In this document: in pieces, positions 1 through 7,974 of the stretch
Layout: every line of letters starts with the position of its first letter
Position numbering within the stretch: the stretch's first letter is position 1
Assembly: GCA_963822595.1 (NCBI GenBank)
Contig: CAWGIG010000005.1
Span: 248,001 to 312,000, forward strand
DNA: 64,000 bases
Direction of reading: 5' to 3'
From: CAVRUH01 sp963822595
GTDB lineage: Bacteria; Chlamydiota; Chlamydiia; Chlamydiales; Waddliaceae
Translations under genes and position numbers: made by a program
Notes under the pieces: generated by a model
What the model was told of the DNA's origin: nothing
The model's input: only the letters and a program-made list of their open reading frames with translations
The model's database searches: none

Positions 1-322
1 CTAAACGATGGCGAACGATAATGAGCCCTTGAGGTGTGTGGCGTAAGACTTCTTTTGATTCTGACAGAATCAGTTCCACCAAACGAGGATCTCTATTTGT
101 TATTTTAGCTAACTCCAAAGCCCTTTCGGAAGGAATTACCGAATCTAAGTCGACCAAGCGGCCTTCGGATTTAGAAACGATCTTCTGAGCAATAACTAAT
201 ACATCTCCGTTTTCTAAAGAAAGTCCGGCGCCTTCTAAGCCCTGTTGAATGATTTTAGCCAGGTCATCTCCCTTTTGGATGAAAGGAATGTTTGGCAATG
301 CATTCAAGACCATTTTTTTCAT
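1..322 (-). CDS. cofE: Coenzyme F420-0:L-glutamate ligase CofE (N-terminal part, runs off the left edge)
   Basis: About 107 N-terminal residues of a CofE/FbiB-type ligase, which adds glutamate to F420-0 to build the F420 tail. The opening matches the family: a proline-rich beta start (LPNIPFIQKGDDLAKII) followed by the conserved stretch DGD/NGD-VLVIAQKIVSKSEGR. The ATG at 322 overlaps the stop of the upstream oxidoreductase gene as ATGA, so translation is probably coupled; an ATG three codons further in (313) is possible. It is the third gene of an operon with FbiC and the F420-NADP oxidoreductase, which strongly supports the assignment. Whether an FbiB-like nitroreductase domain is fused at the C-terminus cannot be seen because the gene continues beyond base 1. 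Family recognition is confident, full length unknown. Confidence 0.85.
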   Translation of the reverse strand, partial: MKKMVLNALPNIPFIQKGDDLAKIIQQGLEGAGLSLENGDVLVIAQKIVSKSEGRLVDLDSVIPSERALELAKITNRDPRLVELILSESKEVLRHTPQGLIIVRHRL

Positions 323-999
323 TTATTCATCTCTTTTTTCTCAGACATGCTAATCCGGATTCCTGCATTCTTTACTTTATAATGTTGGTTTATGGCAATC
401 AGCAGGGTCGTTAGGCTTTCTACAGCAACAGAATTGACGAGTTTCCCGGCATATATTCCATGTAAGCCGATTTCATTGATCAATTTAATAACGGTATCGC
501 AAATTTCCATGTTATTTCCACAAACAAGAATATCGCAATCTATTTTAGAATTAAGGTCTTTAAGAAGGCTTGCAGCGATATTTTCAAATGCTGAAATAAC
601 ATGTACATCCTTTCCAAGCTCATGCTGTAATGTTATAGCTGAGGATCCTGTCAGAGGTAAATGTATTTCTCCCCGATGTGTGGGATCAAAGGCGACGATT
701 GCTGTGATGACGATTTTTCCGGAAACATGATTGCGAATTTCATCGATGACCCATGATTGTGCAGAATAAGGAACAGAAACGATAATGATATCGGCAGCTT
801 GCGCTGCTTTGGCATAGTCTTCGACTTCGATTGATACATTGTTTAATTGAGCACTGAGAAGTTCTGCAGCCTGTTTTCCTTTCTCAATTTCTCGCGTGCC
901 AAAAACGAGAGGGTGCCCGGCAGTCCCAAATCTCAAGGCTAAACCTTTTCCTAGCTTTCCAGTGGCGCCTAGAATGGCAATTTTCTTTTTATGGTTCAT
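319..999 (-). CDS. npdG: F420H2:NADP+ oxidoreductase (NADPH-dependent F420 reductase)
   Basis: 226 aa, the normal length for Fno/NpdG. It moves hydride between NADP(H) and coenzyme F420. A Rossmann nucleotide-binding loop is at residues 8-17 (ILGATGKLGKG), followed by the FGTR motif around residues 33-36 that in this family binds the NADP phosphate. The second half (HVISAFENIAASLL, then the DILVCGN stretch) also matches the family. ATG at 999 has a good AAGGA ribosome site. It lies 12 bp after the FbiC gene and overlaps cofE by four bases, so the three genes form one operon. It could in principle be a related NADPH dinucleotide-binding protein, but the FO synthase and CofE neighbours make the F420 role likely. 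Confidence 0.85.
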   Translation of the reverse strand: MNHKKKIAILGATGKLGKGLALRFGTAGHPLVFGTREIEKGKQAAELLSAQLNNVSIEVEDYAKAAQAADIIIVSVPYSAQSWVIDEIRNHVSGKIVITAIVAFDPTHRGEIHLPLTGSSAITLQHELGKDVHVISAFENIAASLLKDLNSKIDCDILVCGNNMEICDTVIKLINEIGLHGIYAGKLVNSVAVESLTTLLIAINQHYKVKNAGIRISMSEKKEMNK

Positions 1000-1011
1000 G
1001 ATCCTTCCTTT

Positions 1012-3387
1012 TTAAGTTTGGCAGCAAACGGGTTCCACAGAACGCTTTTTCAATGGAGTTAAAATAATCGGACTCAGCTCTTGGCAGATATGCGAGCGTT
1101 TTTGCTGTTCCATTGAAACTTCTCCGTAGAGTGTTGTCCGTTGTTTCGGAATTCTCCCTATAGATAAAATAATGGACTCCATTTTTTGTGGAGACATCTC
1201 TTGACCATGTATTGTCCCTGCAGCACGAGAGATACTTTCGTTCATTAATGTTCCGCCGAGATCGTTCACACCTGCATTCAGACAGGCTTTTGCTCCCTCT
1301 TCCCCAAGTTTTACCCAAGAGGCTTGGATGTTGGTAATATACGGATAAAGAACGAGTCTTGAAACGGCATGCATCAACACCGTTTCTCGCCATGTAGGTC
1401 CTCTTCGTGATTTTCCTTTGAGGAACATCGGCGTTTCCATATGCACAAAAGGAAGGGGAACAAATTCCGTAAACCCTCCTGTCTTTTGTTGCAGTTCACG
1501 GAGGCGGATTAAATGCCTTGCCCAATGCCTTGGAGAATCCGTGTGTCCAAACATAATGGTAGAGGTCGTTCGAATTCCTGCTTCATGCGCGCATTCCATC
1601 ACTTCTAGCCACTGCTGGGTATTGATTTTGTCAGGACAAATTAAAGCGCGGATTTCATCATCCAGGATTTCTGCGGCTGTCCCTGGTAAAGTTCCTAGTC
1701 CATAGTTGCGGATTTCTTTTAAATAATCAGTGAGGGAAAGTCCAAGCGTGCGAGCTCCTGTCCAGACTTCTAAAGGAGAAAAAGCGTGAATGTGCATTTC
1801 CGGAACCACCGATTTTACTGTGCGGCATAAATCGAAATAGGTATTTCCCGTGTATTGCGGGTGAATACCTCCCTGCATGCAAACTTCGGTAGCACCTCTT
1901 TCCCAGGCTTCTATGGCACGTCTGGCAACTTCGGATAAATCCAAGTCGTAAGGCTTTCCACGGAGATTTTCGCTCAATTTTCCTTTGGAAAAGGCACAGA
2001 ATTGACATTTGAAATAACAGACATTCGTGTAATTGATATTTCTGTTTACAACATAGGTGACATTATCCCCGCAAGCGGCTTTGCGCAAAGCATCAGCCCC
2101 CTCGCAAACCAGGCGGAAATCATTTTCGCGCGCTTGAAAGAGTTTGACAATATCTTCCTCGGAAAATGCAATTTTATTAAAAGCCTTGTCGATCAATTTT
2201 GTGATCGATGAGTCACTTTTATTTGAACTGAGTAGCTTTGGAGCCGGTGAAGAAGTACCTACAAACCAGTTTTCCTCGCGAACAAATCCTTCGCCATCGA
2301 TCTCAGCGAGAACGCGTGGAGCTAGTTTGGAATCGTGCCATTCATGCGCCTTCAGGCAATATGTGGGATAGGATGCTAAACGCTGAACAAGATTTTTTCC
2401 CAAAGATTCGGTTTGTAGCTTGAGTGTTTTAATGTGCGGCCAAGGTGCCTCTGGATTGACAAAATCCTTTGTCACGGGCGAGATCCCTCCCCAGTCGTTT
2501 AATCCGGCATGGATCAGCGAAGGATAGGTCTCAGGACTTAAATTCGGGGGTGCCTGGATATTCATTTCAGGGCCAAAGATAAGTCTGGCTACAGCAATCG
2601 ACCAGAGCAAATCGTCTAAATCGGGTTCGGGAGAATTGGCCATTTTGGTCAAAGGTTTGGCGCGAAAATTCTGGATAATGATCTCTTGGATGTGACCATA
2701 TTGCTGATGTAATTCCCGTAAAGCTAAAAGAGAACTGATCCTTTCTTCGCGCGTCTCTCCTATTCCGATGAGTATTCCTGAGGTAAAGGGAACCTTAAGT
2801 TCTCCGGCAAGACGGATGGTTTCGAGTCGTTTGATGGGATCTTTATCGGGGGATCGGTAATGGACTTGCCCTTTTTCTAAAAGTCGCGGCGAAAGGTTTT
2901 CGAGCATGATGCCTTGCGATATGGAGACCTTTCGCAGCATGGAAATGTCTTGGCTGCTCATGATTCCCGGATTTACATGAGGGAGAAGGGTTGTTTCTTT
3001 TAAAACGAGTGCACACATTTCTGCAAGATAGGAAAGGGTTGTGGGGTGTCCTTTTTTTCTGAGTTCTTCCAGAGCTAGGGGATACCGGAGTTCGGGTTTA
3101 TCGCCTAGGGTAAAAAGAGCTTCGTGGCAGCCGGCTTCTTGCCCTGCTCGGGCAATTTCCAGGACTTGTTCCGGTGAGAGGTATGCAGCTTCTAGTCGGG
3201 CAGGGGGTTGGGCGAAGGTGCAATAGTGGCAGAAGTTTTGACAGAGTTGGGTTAAAGGAATAAACACTTTTTTTGAATAGGAGATATTTTTTCCATGACC
3301 AAGATCGCGCATTTGGGATGCTTGGAGCATAAGTGCTGGCAGCGGTGAGGTTGCCGCGAGATGACGGATTTCATTTTCTGTAATCAT
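1012..3387 (-). CDS. fbiC: FO synthase, fused CofG-CofH (FbiC)
   Basis: 791 aa bifunctional radical-SAM enzyme making the deazaflavin chromophore FO from tyrosine and the riboflavin precursor 5-amino-6-ribitylamino-uracil. Two separate [4Fe-4S]/SAM sites are visible: CQNFCHYC in the N-terminal half (CofG-like, after VFIPLTQL) and CYFKCQFC in the C-terminal half (CofH-like, after NRNINYTNV). The C-terminal half also carries the CofH features EVCMQGGIHP and FSPLEV. Length agrees with single-chain FbiC of actinobacteria; archaea and cyanobacteria use two proteins. I chose the ATG at 3387 because AAGGA lies five bases upstream; an ATG nine codons earlier (3414) has no ribosome site. First gene of the F420 operon. 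Confidence 0.92.
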   Translation of the reverse strand: MITENEIRHLAATSPLPALMLQASQMRDLGHGKNISYSKKVFIPLTQLCQNFCHYCTFAQPPARLEAAYLSPEQVLEIARAGQEAGCHEALFTLGDKPELRYPLALEELRKKGHPTTLSYLAEMCALVLKETTLLPHVNPGIMSSQDISMLRKVSISQGIMLENLSPRLLEKGQVHYRSPDKDPIKRLETIRLAGELKVPFTSGILIGIGETREERISSLLALRELHQQYGHIQEIIIQNFRAKPLTKMANSPEPDLDDLLWSIAVARLIFGPEMNIQAPPNLSPETYPSLIHAGLNDWGGISPVTKDFVNPEAPWPHIKTLKLQTESLGKNLVQRLASYPTYCLKAHEWHDSKLAPRVLAEIDGEGFVREENWFVGTSSPAPKLLSSNKSDSSITKLIDKAFNKIAFSEEDIVKLFQARENDFRLVCEGADALRKAACGDNVTYVVNRNINYTNVCYFKCQFCAFSKGKLSENLRGKPYDLDLSEVARRAIEAWERGATEVCMQGGIHPQYTGNTYFDLCRTVKSVVPEMHIHAFSPLEVWTGARTLGLSLTDYLKEIRNYGLGTLPGTAAEILDDEIRALICPDKINTQQWLEVMECAHEAGIRTTSTIMFGHTDSPRHWARHLIRLRELQQKTGGFTEFVPLPFVHMETPMFLKGKSRRGPTWRETVLMHAVSRLVLYPYITNIQASWVKLGEEGAKACLNAGVNDLGGTLMNESISRAAGTIHGQEMSPQKMESIILSIGRIPKQRTTLYGEVSMEQQKRSHICQELSPIILTPLKKRSVEPVCCQT

Positions 3388-3422
3388 TATGTTCCTTAAT
3401 GGAAGTAAACTCATAGCAAATC

Positions 3423-3439
3423 GTTGTTTTCAAAACAAC
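3423..3439. promoter_or_regulatory. 17-bp perfect inverted repeat upstream of fbiC
   Basis: GTTGTTTT and AAAACAAC flank a single central C, about 36 bp upstream of the chosen fbiC start. Its position would suit an operator or a 5' leader hairpin controlling the F420 operon. No cognate regulator is seen nearby; function is inferred from position only. Confidence 0.35.
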
Positions 3440-3453
3440 CTTTTCATACACAA

Positions 3454-3556
3454 TTTAAACGCGGAGACGCGGGGACACAGAGACGCGGAGAAAGAGAAAT
3501 GATTATTTTTCGTTTTTTTCTCTGCGTCCCCGTGTCTCCGCGTACCCGCGTTTAAA
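3454..3556. repeat. Palindromic intergenic element, family A copy 1
   Basis: Imperfect inverted repeat with arms of about 40 bp beginning TTTAAACGCGG and ending CCGCGTTTAAA around a T-rich centre. The arms consist of degenerate GACGCGGAGA-like units. A second copy with the same outer TTTAAACGC edge lies at 5996-6119. It sits between the divergent fbiC and slyB-like genes, so it is not a terminator for either. Confidence 0.85.
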
Positions 3557-3695
3557 AAATACAAGGTGGCTTACGATTGACGTACCCCTATAGCCAAATT
3601 TTGAGTTCACTTCAGTATGAATTAACTTGTGTTTTCTATTTAAATATGCTTTAATTGTTCTTTATTATTGTTTATTTTATAATTTAGGAGTTTTT

Positions 3696-4178
3696 ATGTT
3701 TTTAAAAAGAAATTTAAGTCTTGTTTGCACTAGCCTCATTTGTTTAACACTATTTACTTCTTGCGCACCAAATATTTCACCTAGCACATACACCGGAAGA
3801 GATATCGGTCGTGTAGCTAGAACTTATGCCGGGGTTGTCAGAAACGCACGCCTCGTTATCATCAACAGTGATCAACTCGAACAAAACGGAACCGGAATCA
3901 TCGTTGGAGGTGTCGGCGGAGCGATTGCAGCCAATTCCATAACGAAAGGTCGAGGAAGCGGACTCGCAACTTTTGGTGGCGCGATTCTTGGTAGCGTTGC
4001 CGGTGCCCTTGTCGAGCGAGATCTCAAAGAGCAAAACGGAATGGAGTATATCATCGAGCTTGAAGATGGGACCCTGATGACGATTGTTCAAGGATGCGAA
4101 CCCTTAATCTATCCCGGTCAGGGCGTTTATGTCATGATGTATGATTACGGCAATTCACGAGTTATTCCAAGGTACTAA
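3696..4178 (+). CDS. SlyB-like outer-membrane lipoprotein with glycine zipper
   Basis: 160 aa. A lipoprotein signal peptide ends in the lipobox LFTSC at about residues 18-22, so the mature protein starts at a lipidated cysteine. The middle (GIIVGGVGGAIAANS and GSGLATFGGAILGSVAG) is a two-segment glycine zipper typical of the SlyB/Pcp 17 kDa surface-antigen family, followed by a beta-rich tail ending in a Tyr-rich stretch. The ATG at 3696 has an AGGAG site seven bases upstream; an upstream in-frame ATG at 3627 would add 23 hydrophobic residues and break the signal peptide, so I rejected it. Likely an envelope-stability lipoprotein. Specific function in chlamydiae is unknown. Confidence 0.8.
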   Translation: MFLKRNLSLVCTSLICLTLFTSCAPNISPSTYTGRDIGRVARTYAGVVRNARLVIINSDQLEQNGTGIIVGGVGGAIAANSITKGRGSGLATFGGAILGSVAGALVERDLKEQNGMEYIIELEDGTLMTIVQGCEPLIYPGQGVYVMMYDYGNSRVIPRY

Positions 4179-4188
4179 TCCTTGGGAT
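4164..4188 (+). terminator. Possible hairpin terminator overlapping the slyB-like stop codon
   Basis: ATTCCAAGG pairs with CCTTGGGAT (one G-U pair) across a seven-base loop that contains the stop codon. It is followed by only a weak T-rich stretch, and lies between two convergent genes. Moderate to low certainty as a true terminator. Confidence 0.4.
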
Positions 4189-4197
4189 AACCCAATT

Positions 4198-5852
4198 TTA
4201 ATCTAATCGGTTAGGATATTCTAAGCGTAACTGCTCTAATCCATTACAACGAATATAAAGCCCTACTTGCGGCATAAAATTTAGGATGGTTTTTACACCC
4301 CTTATTGTTATTTCTGGACTCTCCACAATGCTGATGTATTGCAAATTTTTTAATCCGATCATTGCTGACATGCAGCCGTCTGATAGATGACGGTTTCTCC
4401 AAAAATATATTTCCTTTAAGTTAGGTGGCAAATAAATAATTTGATCTTTAGTAATTGAAGTATTGTCTAGTTGAAGCTCTTCTAAGGAATTCATGAATCT
4501 AAGATAGAGCCAGTCGTCTTGATTTTGATCAAACAGTGAGGATAGTGTGAGGCTCCGGACGTGTTTTAATCTCATAAGATTGTCAAATAATTTTCTGTGT
4601 ATGGACCCGGATCCATCCCCTGAAAGGGAAAGTTCTGTAAGGTTAGAGAGATTTTGAAAACATGTTCCTTTCAGATGAGGTGGAATATGTGTTATATAAA
4701 GAGTCCTAAGTCTATTCAATTCGGCAAGTGGCTTTAGTTGTTCATCTGTTAAACTCCTACATGCAAATATCAACTTTTCAAGATAAGGAAAATACAAAAG
4801 AGATTGCATGTTTTCTTGATCTGTTTGTTTTTTAAAGTGAATCTCTTTGATGGCATGCGGAATCTTTCGAAAAATATCACATTTAGAGTCGCCTAATTTT
4901 GTGCTGCCAAGAGCCACAGAAAGATGATCCTTTTCATCTAATCTGCATCCTAGTTTATAAAATTGGCGGAGTGTTTCTTTGTCTGTGGATAAAGCCATGG
5001 CAAGAGTGCCTTTTTTATTTCTGATGTCCACGGGTATCTGATAGGTTTCTACAAGTTCAGGGATAAGTTCAGTACAGTTGTTTAATGCTACTATGTGTAG
5101 AAGGGTGTTACCATGGTGATCTTGAATTTTTATGTCCATACCAAATTTTTGCCACAATTGTAACATTGGAATAACTTCTTTAGGTCTCAGGATTATCAAG
5201 TTATCAATCCAAAATAGGATGGGCCTATCGGCCCATTCAGGAGAGTGTAGATTTGCTCCTTTTCCCTAAGAAAAGCCACCAAATCCATTCTTCCTCTTTG
5301 GATGGCAAAACAAAGAGCAGTAGACCCAATGGTTGATGGCTGATTGATATCGGCACCTTTATCGAGAAGTTGCTGAATTTGTGAAATACTTCCTCCAAGA
5401 TAGCAGGCGTAGTGTAAAGCTGTACAACCTTCCTGGGAGTACTCTAACAAATCGTAAGGAGTTTTGAGTCGATTTAAAAGAGAATTAAACACTTCTTCAT
5501 TTCTCAATGTTATGTTGCTATATGGTATTAGAAAAAAATCTTTAAAGGAATGAATAAGCTTTCGCTTATCAGCCACGTTTACTTCAATTTCAAATTCTTC
5601 GCGTGCCTTAACAATATTTAATCGAAACCAAATCTCATGTAACAGCTTCTGGGGTTCTTTTTGCCAAATAAAAGCAGATATCGCTTGAGGTTGATTATTA
5701 AAACACGCTCTAAAAATTGCGCTATTAATGACTATATGGTCTATTCGCTGTTTTAGTTCCTTTGAAACTTCTCTCATGCGCGCAATTGTCTTTATTGTAG
5801 GAGATTTTCCAAGTTGACAGACAAGAAGATCTAAGGGTAGATATACGTTCAT
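4198..5852 (-). pseudogene. F-box-like / ankyrin / LRR protein, split by one base
   Basis: Read as two pieces, 5196-5852 (218 aa) and 4198-5199 (333 aa, only a TTG start). The first piece has an F-box-like N-terminus (YLPLDLLVCQL then MREVSKELKQRID) and ankyrin repeats (GCTALHYACYLGG, GSTALCFAIQRGR). Its last residues are out of register: in the frame of the second piece the text continues as GANLHSPEWADRPILFW, a normal ankyrin continuation (LREK-GANL), then another ankyrin repeat (GNTLLHIVALNN) and leucine-rich repeats (LTELSLSG, LEELQLDN, LKEIYFW). One missing base in the CC at 5258-5259 explains the split. The joined protein of about 551 aa resembles ubiquitin-system mimics of amoeba-associated chlamydiae, probably secreted into the host. 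Either a true pseudogene or a sequence error. Confidence 0.75.
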
Positions 5853-6184
5853 AAAAGATTGTACCTTTTGTATAATTGTACGGCTACAGGTTATAGCGAA
5901 GATCTAGTTTTATCCGCTATATCTAAAATCCGGGAATTAGATTTGAAAACGCCTCCGCATCTTTGCTTGTCCTTGTCTTCTAAATTAGACCTTATGCAAA
6001 CATTTTAAACGCAGAGGCGGGGAGGAACGCAGAGGCGCTGAGAAGTAAATGAGAAAAAGAATCATTTTCTTTCTCTGCGTCTCTGCGATCCTCCCCGACT
6101 CTGCGTTTAAAATGTTTGCTTAAAAACTATCTCAAGTTGATGTTTAAGAGTTAAGAAGGATAGAGCATAAACTCGCGTTAAATA
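5853..6184. other. 332-bp gap without a gene, mostly a palindrome
   Basis: No coding potential seen. It contains the family A palindrome at 5996-6119 and AT-rich flanks that would hold the promoter of the minus-strand F-box/ankyrin gene. No clear hexamers were assigned. Confidence 0.6.
5996..6119. repeat. Palindromic intergenic element, family A copy 2
   Basis: Near-perfect inverted repeat, arms about 58 bp, outer ends GCAAACATTTTAAACGC and its complement, centre GAAAAAGAATCATTTTC. The arms contain AACGCAGAGGCG-like units related to the copy at 3454-3556. It lies downstream of the minus-strand acyltransferase gene (stop at 6185). Confidence 0.9.
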
Positions 6185-6817
6185 TTAATGATTTGAATCA
6201 AGATTGTTTAAAGCTTGTTCGAGCGCTTCTGTATTTTCTTCGCTCTCAACTTTAATAGGCTCGCCTAGCCTCACAGTGATGGTTGAGAAAGGTTTGGGGA
6301 GCATAAGTTTGTCCCACGTTTTGAATTTCCAGACTTTTGTTGCATTCCAGCTAAAAGGTATAATACTCGCCGATGCCTCCTTGGCTGCATAGGCCACTCC
6401 CGGCTTCACTTTCAACGCGGGTCCCCTAGGACCATCCGGAGTGATAATAATGACCTCATTGCCATGCTTCAATTGCTTCACCATGGTTTGCAGAACCTGT
6501 GCCCTGCCATTATGCGGTACGCGAATCGCCCTGCCAATTCCATAGCTATTAGTATGAGAAACCAAAACCTCTGCATCTCGACTATTGCTAATCAAAGCGG
6601 CATATCTAAATTGCGGAGCGTAACGTGTCATGATCTCCGCAACAAGTGTTAATCGATTGTGCCATAGCATCAAAATGCATTTTTTGTTTGAGGCTGCACT
6701 GACAAAATGATCCATCCCTTCCACACGAAAACGGCATGTCAGCAGGATGGCTTTTATAGAGTACTTTACAAGGCGCGCAAGGGCAAAAGATACCCACTTT
6801 TGTTTCAGAAGGCTCAT
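6185..6817 (-). CDS. DUF374 lysophospholipid acyltransferase family protein
   Basis: 210 aa, the usual size of the DUF374 family. A hydrophobic N-terminus (about residues 9-28) precedes the catalytic-type motif LMLWHNRL (His53) and the conserved ITPDGPRGP block near residue 127. These proteins resemble lipid A/phospholipid acyltransferases and act at the inner membrane. The ATG overlaps the stop of lpxB by four bases (6814-6817), making it the last gene of a GT2-lpxB-DUF374 operon. That context suggests a job in lipid A or LPS core assembly, for instance acylation, but the exact substrate is not known for the family. Confidence 0.82.
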   Translation of the reverse strand: MSLLKQKWVSFALARLVKYSIKAILLTCRFRVEGMDHFVSAASNKKCILMLWHNRLTLVAEIMTRYAPQFRYAALISNSRDAEVLVSHTNSYGIGRAIRVPHNGRAQVLQTMVKQLKHGNEVIIITPDGPRGPALKVKPGVAYAAKEASASIIPFSWNATKVWKFKTWDKLMLPKPFSTITVRLGEPIKVESEENTEALEQALNNLDSNH

Positions 6818-7974
6818 GAAATAAGCTCCAGGACTGCCTGTGCGGCTTCATGGCTCGATCGATTTTCCTTTAATAGAGATGACAGCTGCTCGCAGTCGTT
6901 GATACAAGCTTCACGAGCATATCCCTCTTCGTTCAAACTTTTAAGCACGCGGAATAAATTTTCTGAGCTGAGTCCGCTTGCAATCAATTCGGGAAAGGCG
7001 GTTTTTCCGGAGAGAATGTTCACCATACAGTAGTGAGGCAGATTAAGACGGAGAAAATATTTGGCGAAAAAGCGATTAAACGCTGAAACCTTGTACATAA
7101 CGACAGTCGGACGTTTGTGCAAAGCGAGTTCCGTTGTCACGCTGCCGCATTTTGCGATAGCCGTGCGGCTATCACGCATCAATTCATAGGAATAGGTTTT
7201 AGGAACAAAAAAAAGGTCTTTGCCGACACTCAGGGACCTGTTTTTTATCGCTTGGTTTAATAGGTTTATCATTTCGTCATGAGCGCATGATAAAGCAAAT
7301 GTAACCTGTGGATTTTCTTTTTTGAGTTTTTCAGCGACATCAAGAAGGTAGGGGAGGTTGTTTTTAATTTCGCTCTTGCGGCTACCTGGGAAGATGGCGA
7401 TAAGATTCTTGGTGTCTTTAATGCCGCATAATCCGATCCAATTTTCATCATAGGTATGTGTTTCAACGCTCTCCTTGAGGGGATTGCCGACATATTTAAC
7501 GCTGAGGGAGCTGTTTTTGAATAATTCTTTTTCGAAAGGGTAAATTGTTAGAAGTAAGTCGTAATTATCTTCCAGTGTTTTTGCACGGCCTTTGCCATGC
7601 GCCCAAATGGTCGGGGAAATGTATTGAACAAGTTTACCTTTGAATTCTCTCTTTCGGAGGGCCTTTGCAAGACGTAGGTTGAATCCGGGATAATCAATTA
7701 AAATGACGATATCGGGTTTGTTCTTTAGGATGTAATCTAGCACGGCATAGAATTGACGGCGAATTTTTGGTAATGACCAAAGGATGTCTGTGATGCCGAT
7801 TACTTCAAATTCTTCCATGCGGATAAAGCAATGGATTCCTTTTTCTCGCATGAGGGGGCCGGCAACAGCTGATATAGATACCTGAGGATCTTTTTCTTTG
7901 AGGGCTTGGATGAGTTTTGCTCCGTGGAGGTCGCCGCTTTTTTCACCGGCGAAAAGAAAGATTTTCTTCTTCAT
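6814..7974 (-). CDS. lpxB: Lipid-A-disaccharide synthase LpxB
   Basis: 386 aa. Condenses UDP-2,3-diacylglucosamine with lipid X to lipid A disaccharide at the cytoplasmic face of the inner membrane. Family signatures are clear: FLFAGEKSGDLHG at the start, VILIDYPGFNLRLAK, YISPTIWAHGKGRAK, FPGSRKSEI and the ELALHKRPTVVMYK block near the C-terminus. Although the frame stays open to 8229, the ATG at 7974 gives the correct N-terminus and overlaps the stop of the GT2 gene by ATGA; the extra 85 residues would be a Pro/Arg-rich shadow of that gene. lpxA and lpxC are at 47-49 kb, so the pathway is present, although lpxA is frameshifted here. Confidence 0.96.
   Translation of the reverse strand: MKKKIFLFAGEKSGDLHGAKLIQALKEKDPQVSISAVAGPLMREKGIHCFIRMEEFEVIGITDILWSLPKIRRQFYAVLDYILKNKPDIVILIDYPGFNLRLAKALRKREFKGKLVQYISPTIWAHGKGRAKTLEDNYDLLLTIYPFEKELFKNSSLSVKYVGNPLKESVETHTYDENWIGLCGIKDTKNLIAIFPGSRKSEIKNNLPYLLDVAEKLKKENPQVTFALSCAHDEMINLLNQAIKNRSLSVGKDLFFVPKTYSYELMRDSRTAIAKCGSVTTELALHKRPTVVMYKVSAFNRFFAKYFLRLNLPHYCMVNILSGKTAFPELIASGLSSENLFRVLKSLNEEGYAREACINDCEQLSSLLKENRSSHEAAQAVLELIS

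Noticed and set aside
3041..3226. Plus-strand open frame inside fbiC
   Set aside because: Low-complexity Arg/Ser composition, no ribosome site, and fully covered by the strongly conserved FbiC frame.
5196..5199. Genuine translational coupling (TTGA) between two ankyrin/LRR genes
   Set aside because: The ankyrin repeat continues across the junction in the other frame, so a one-base indel in a single gene explains it better.
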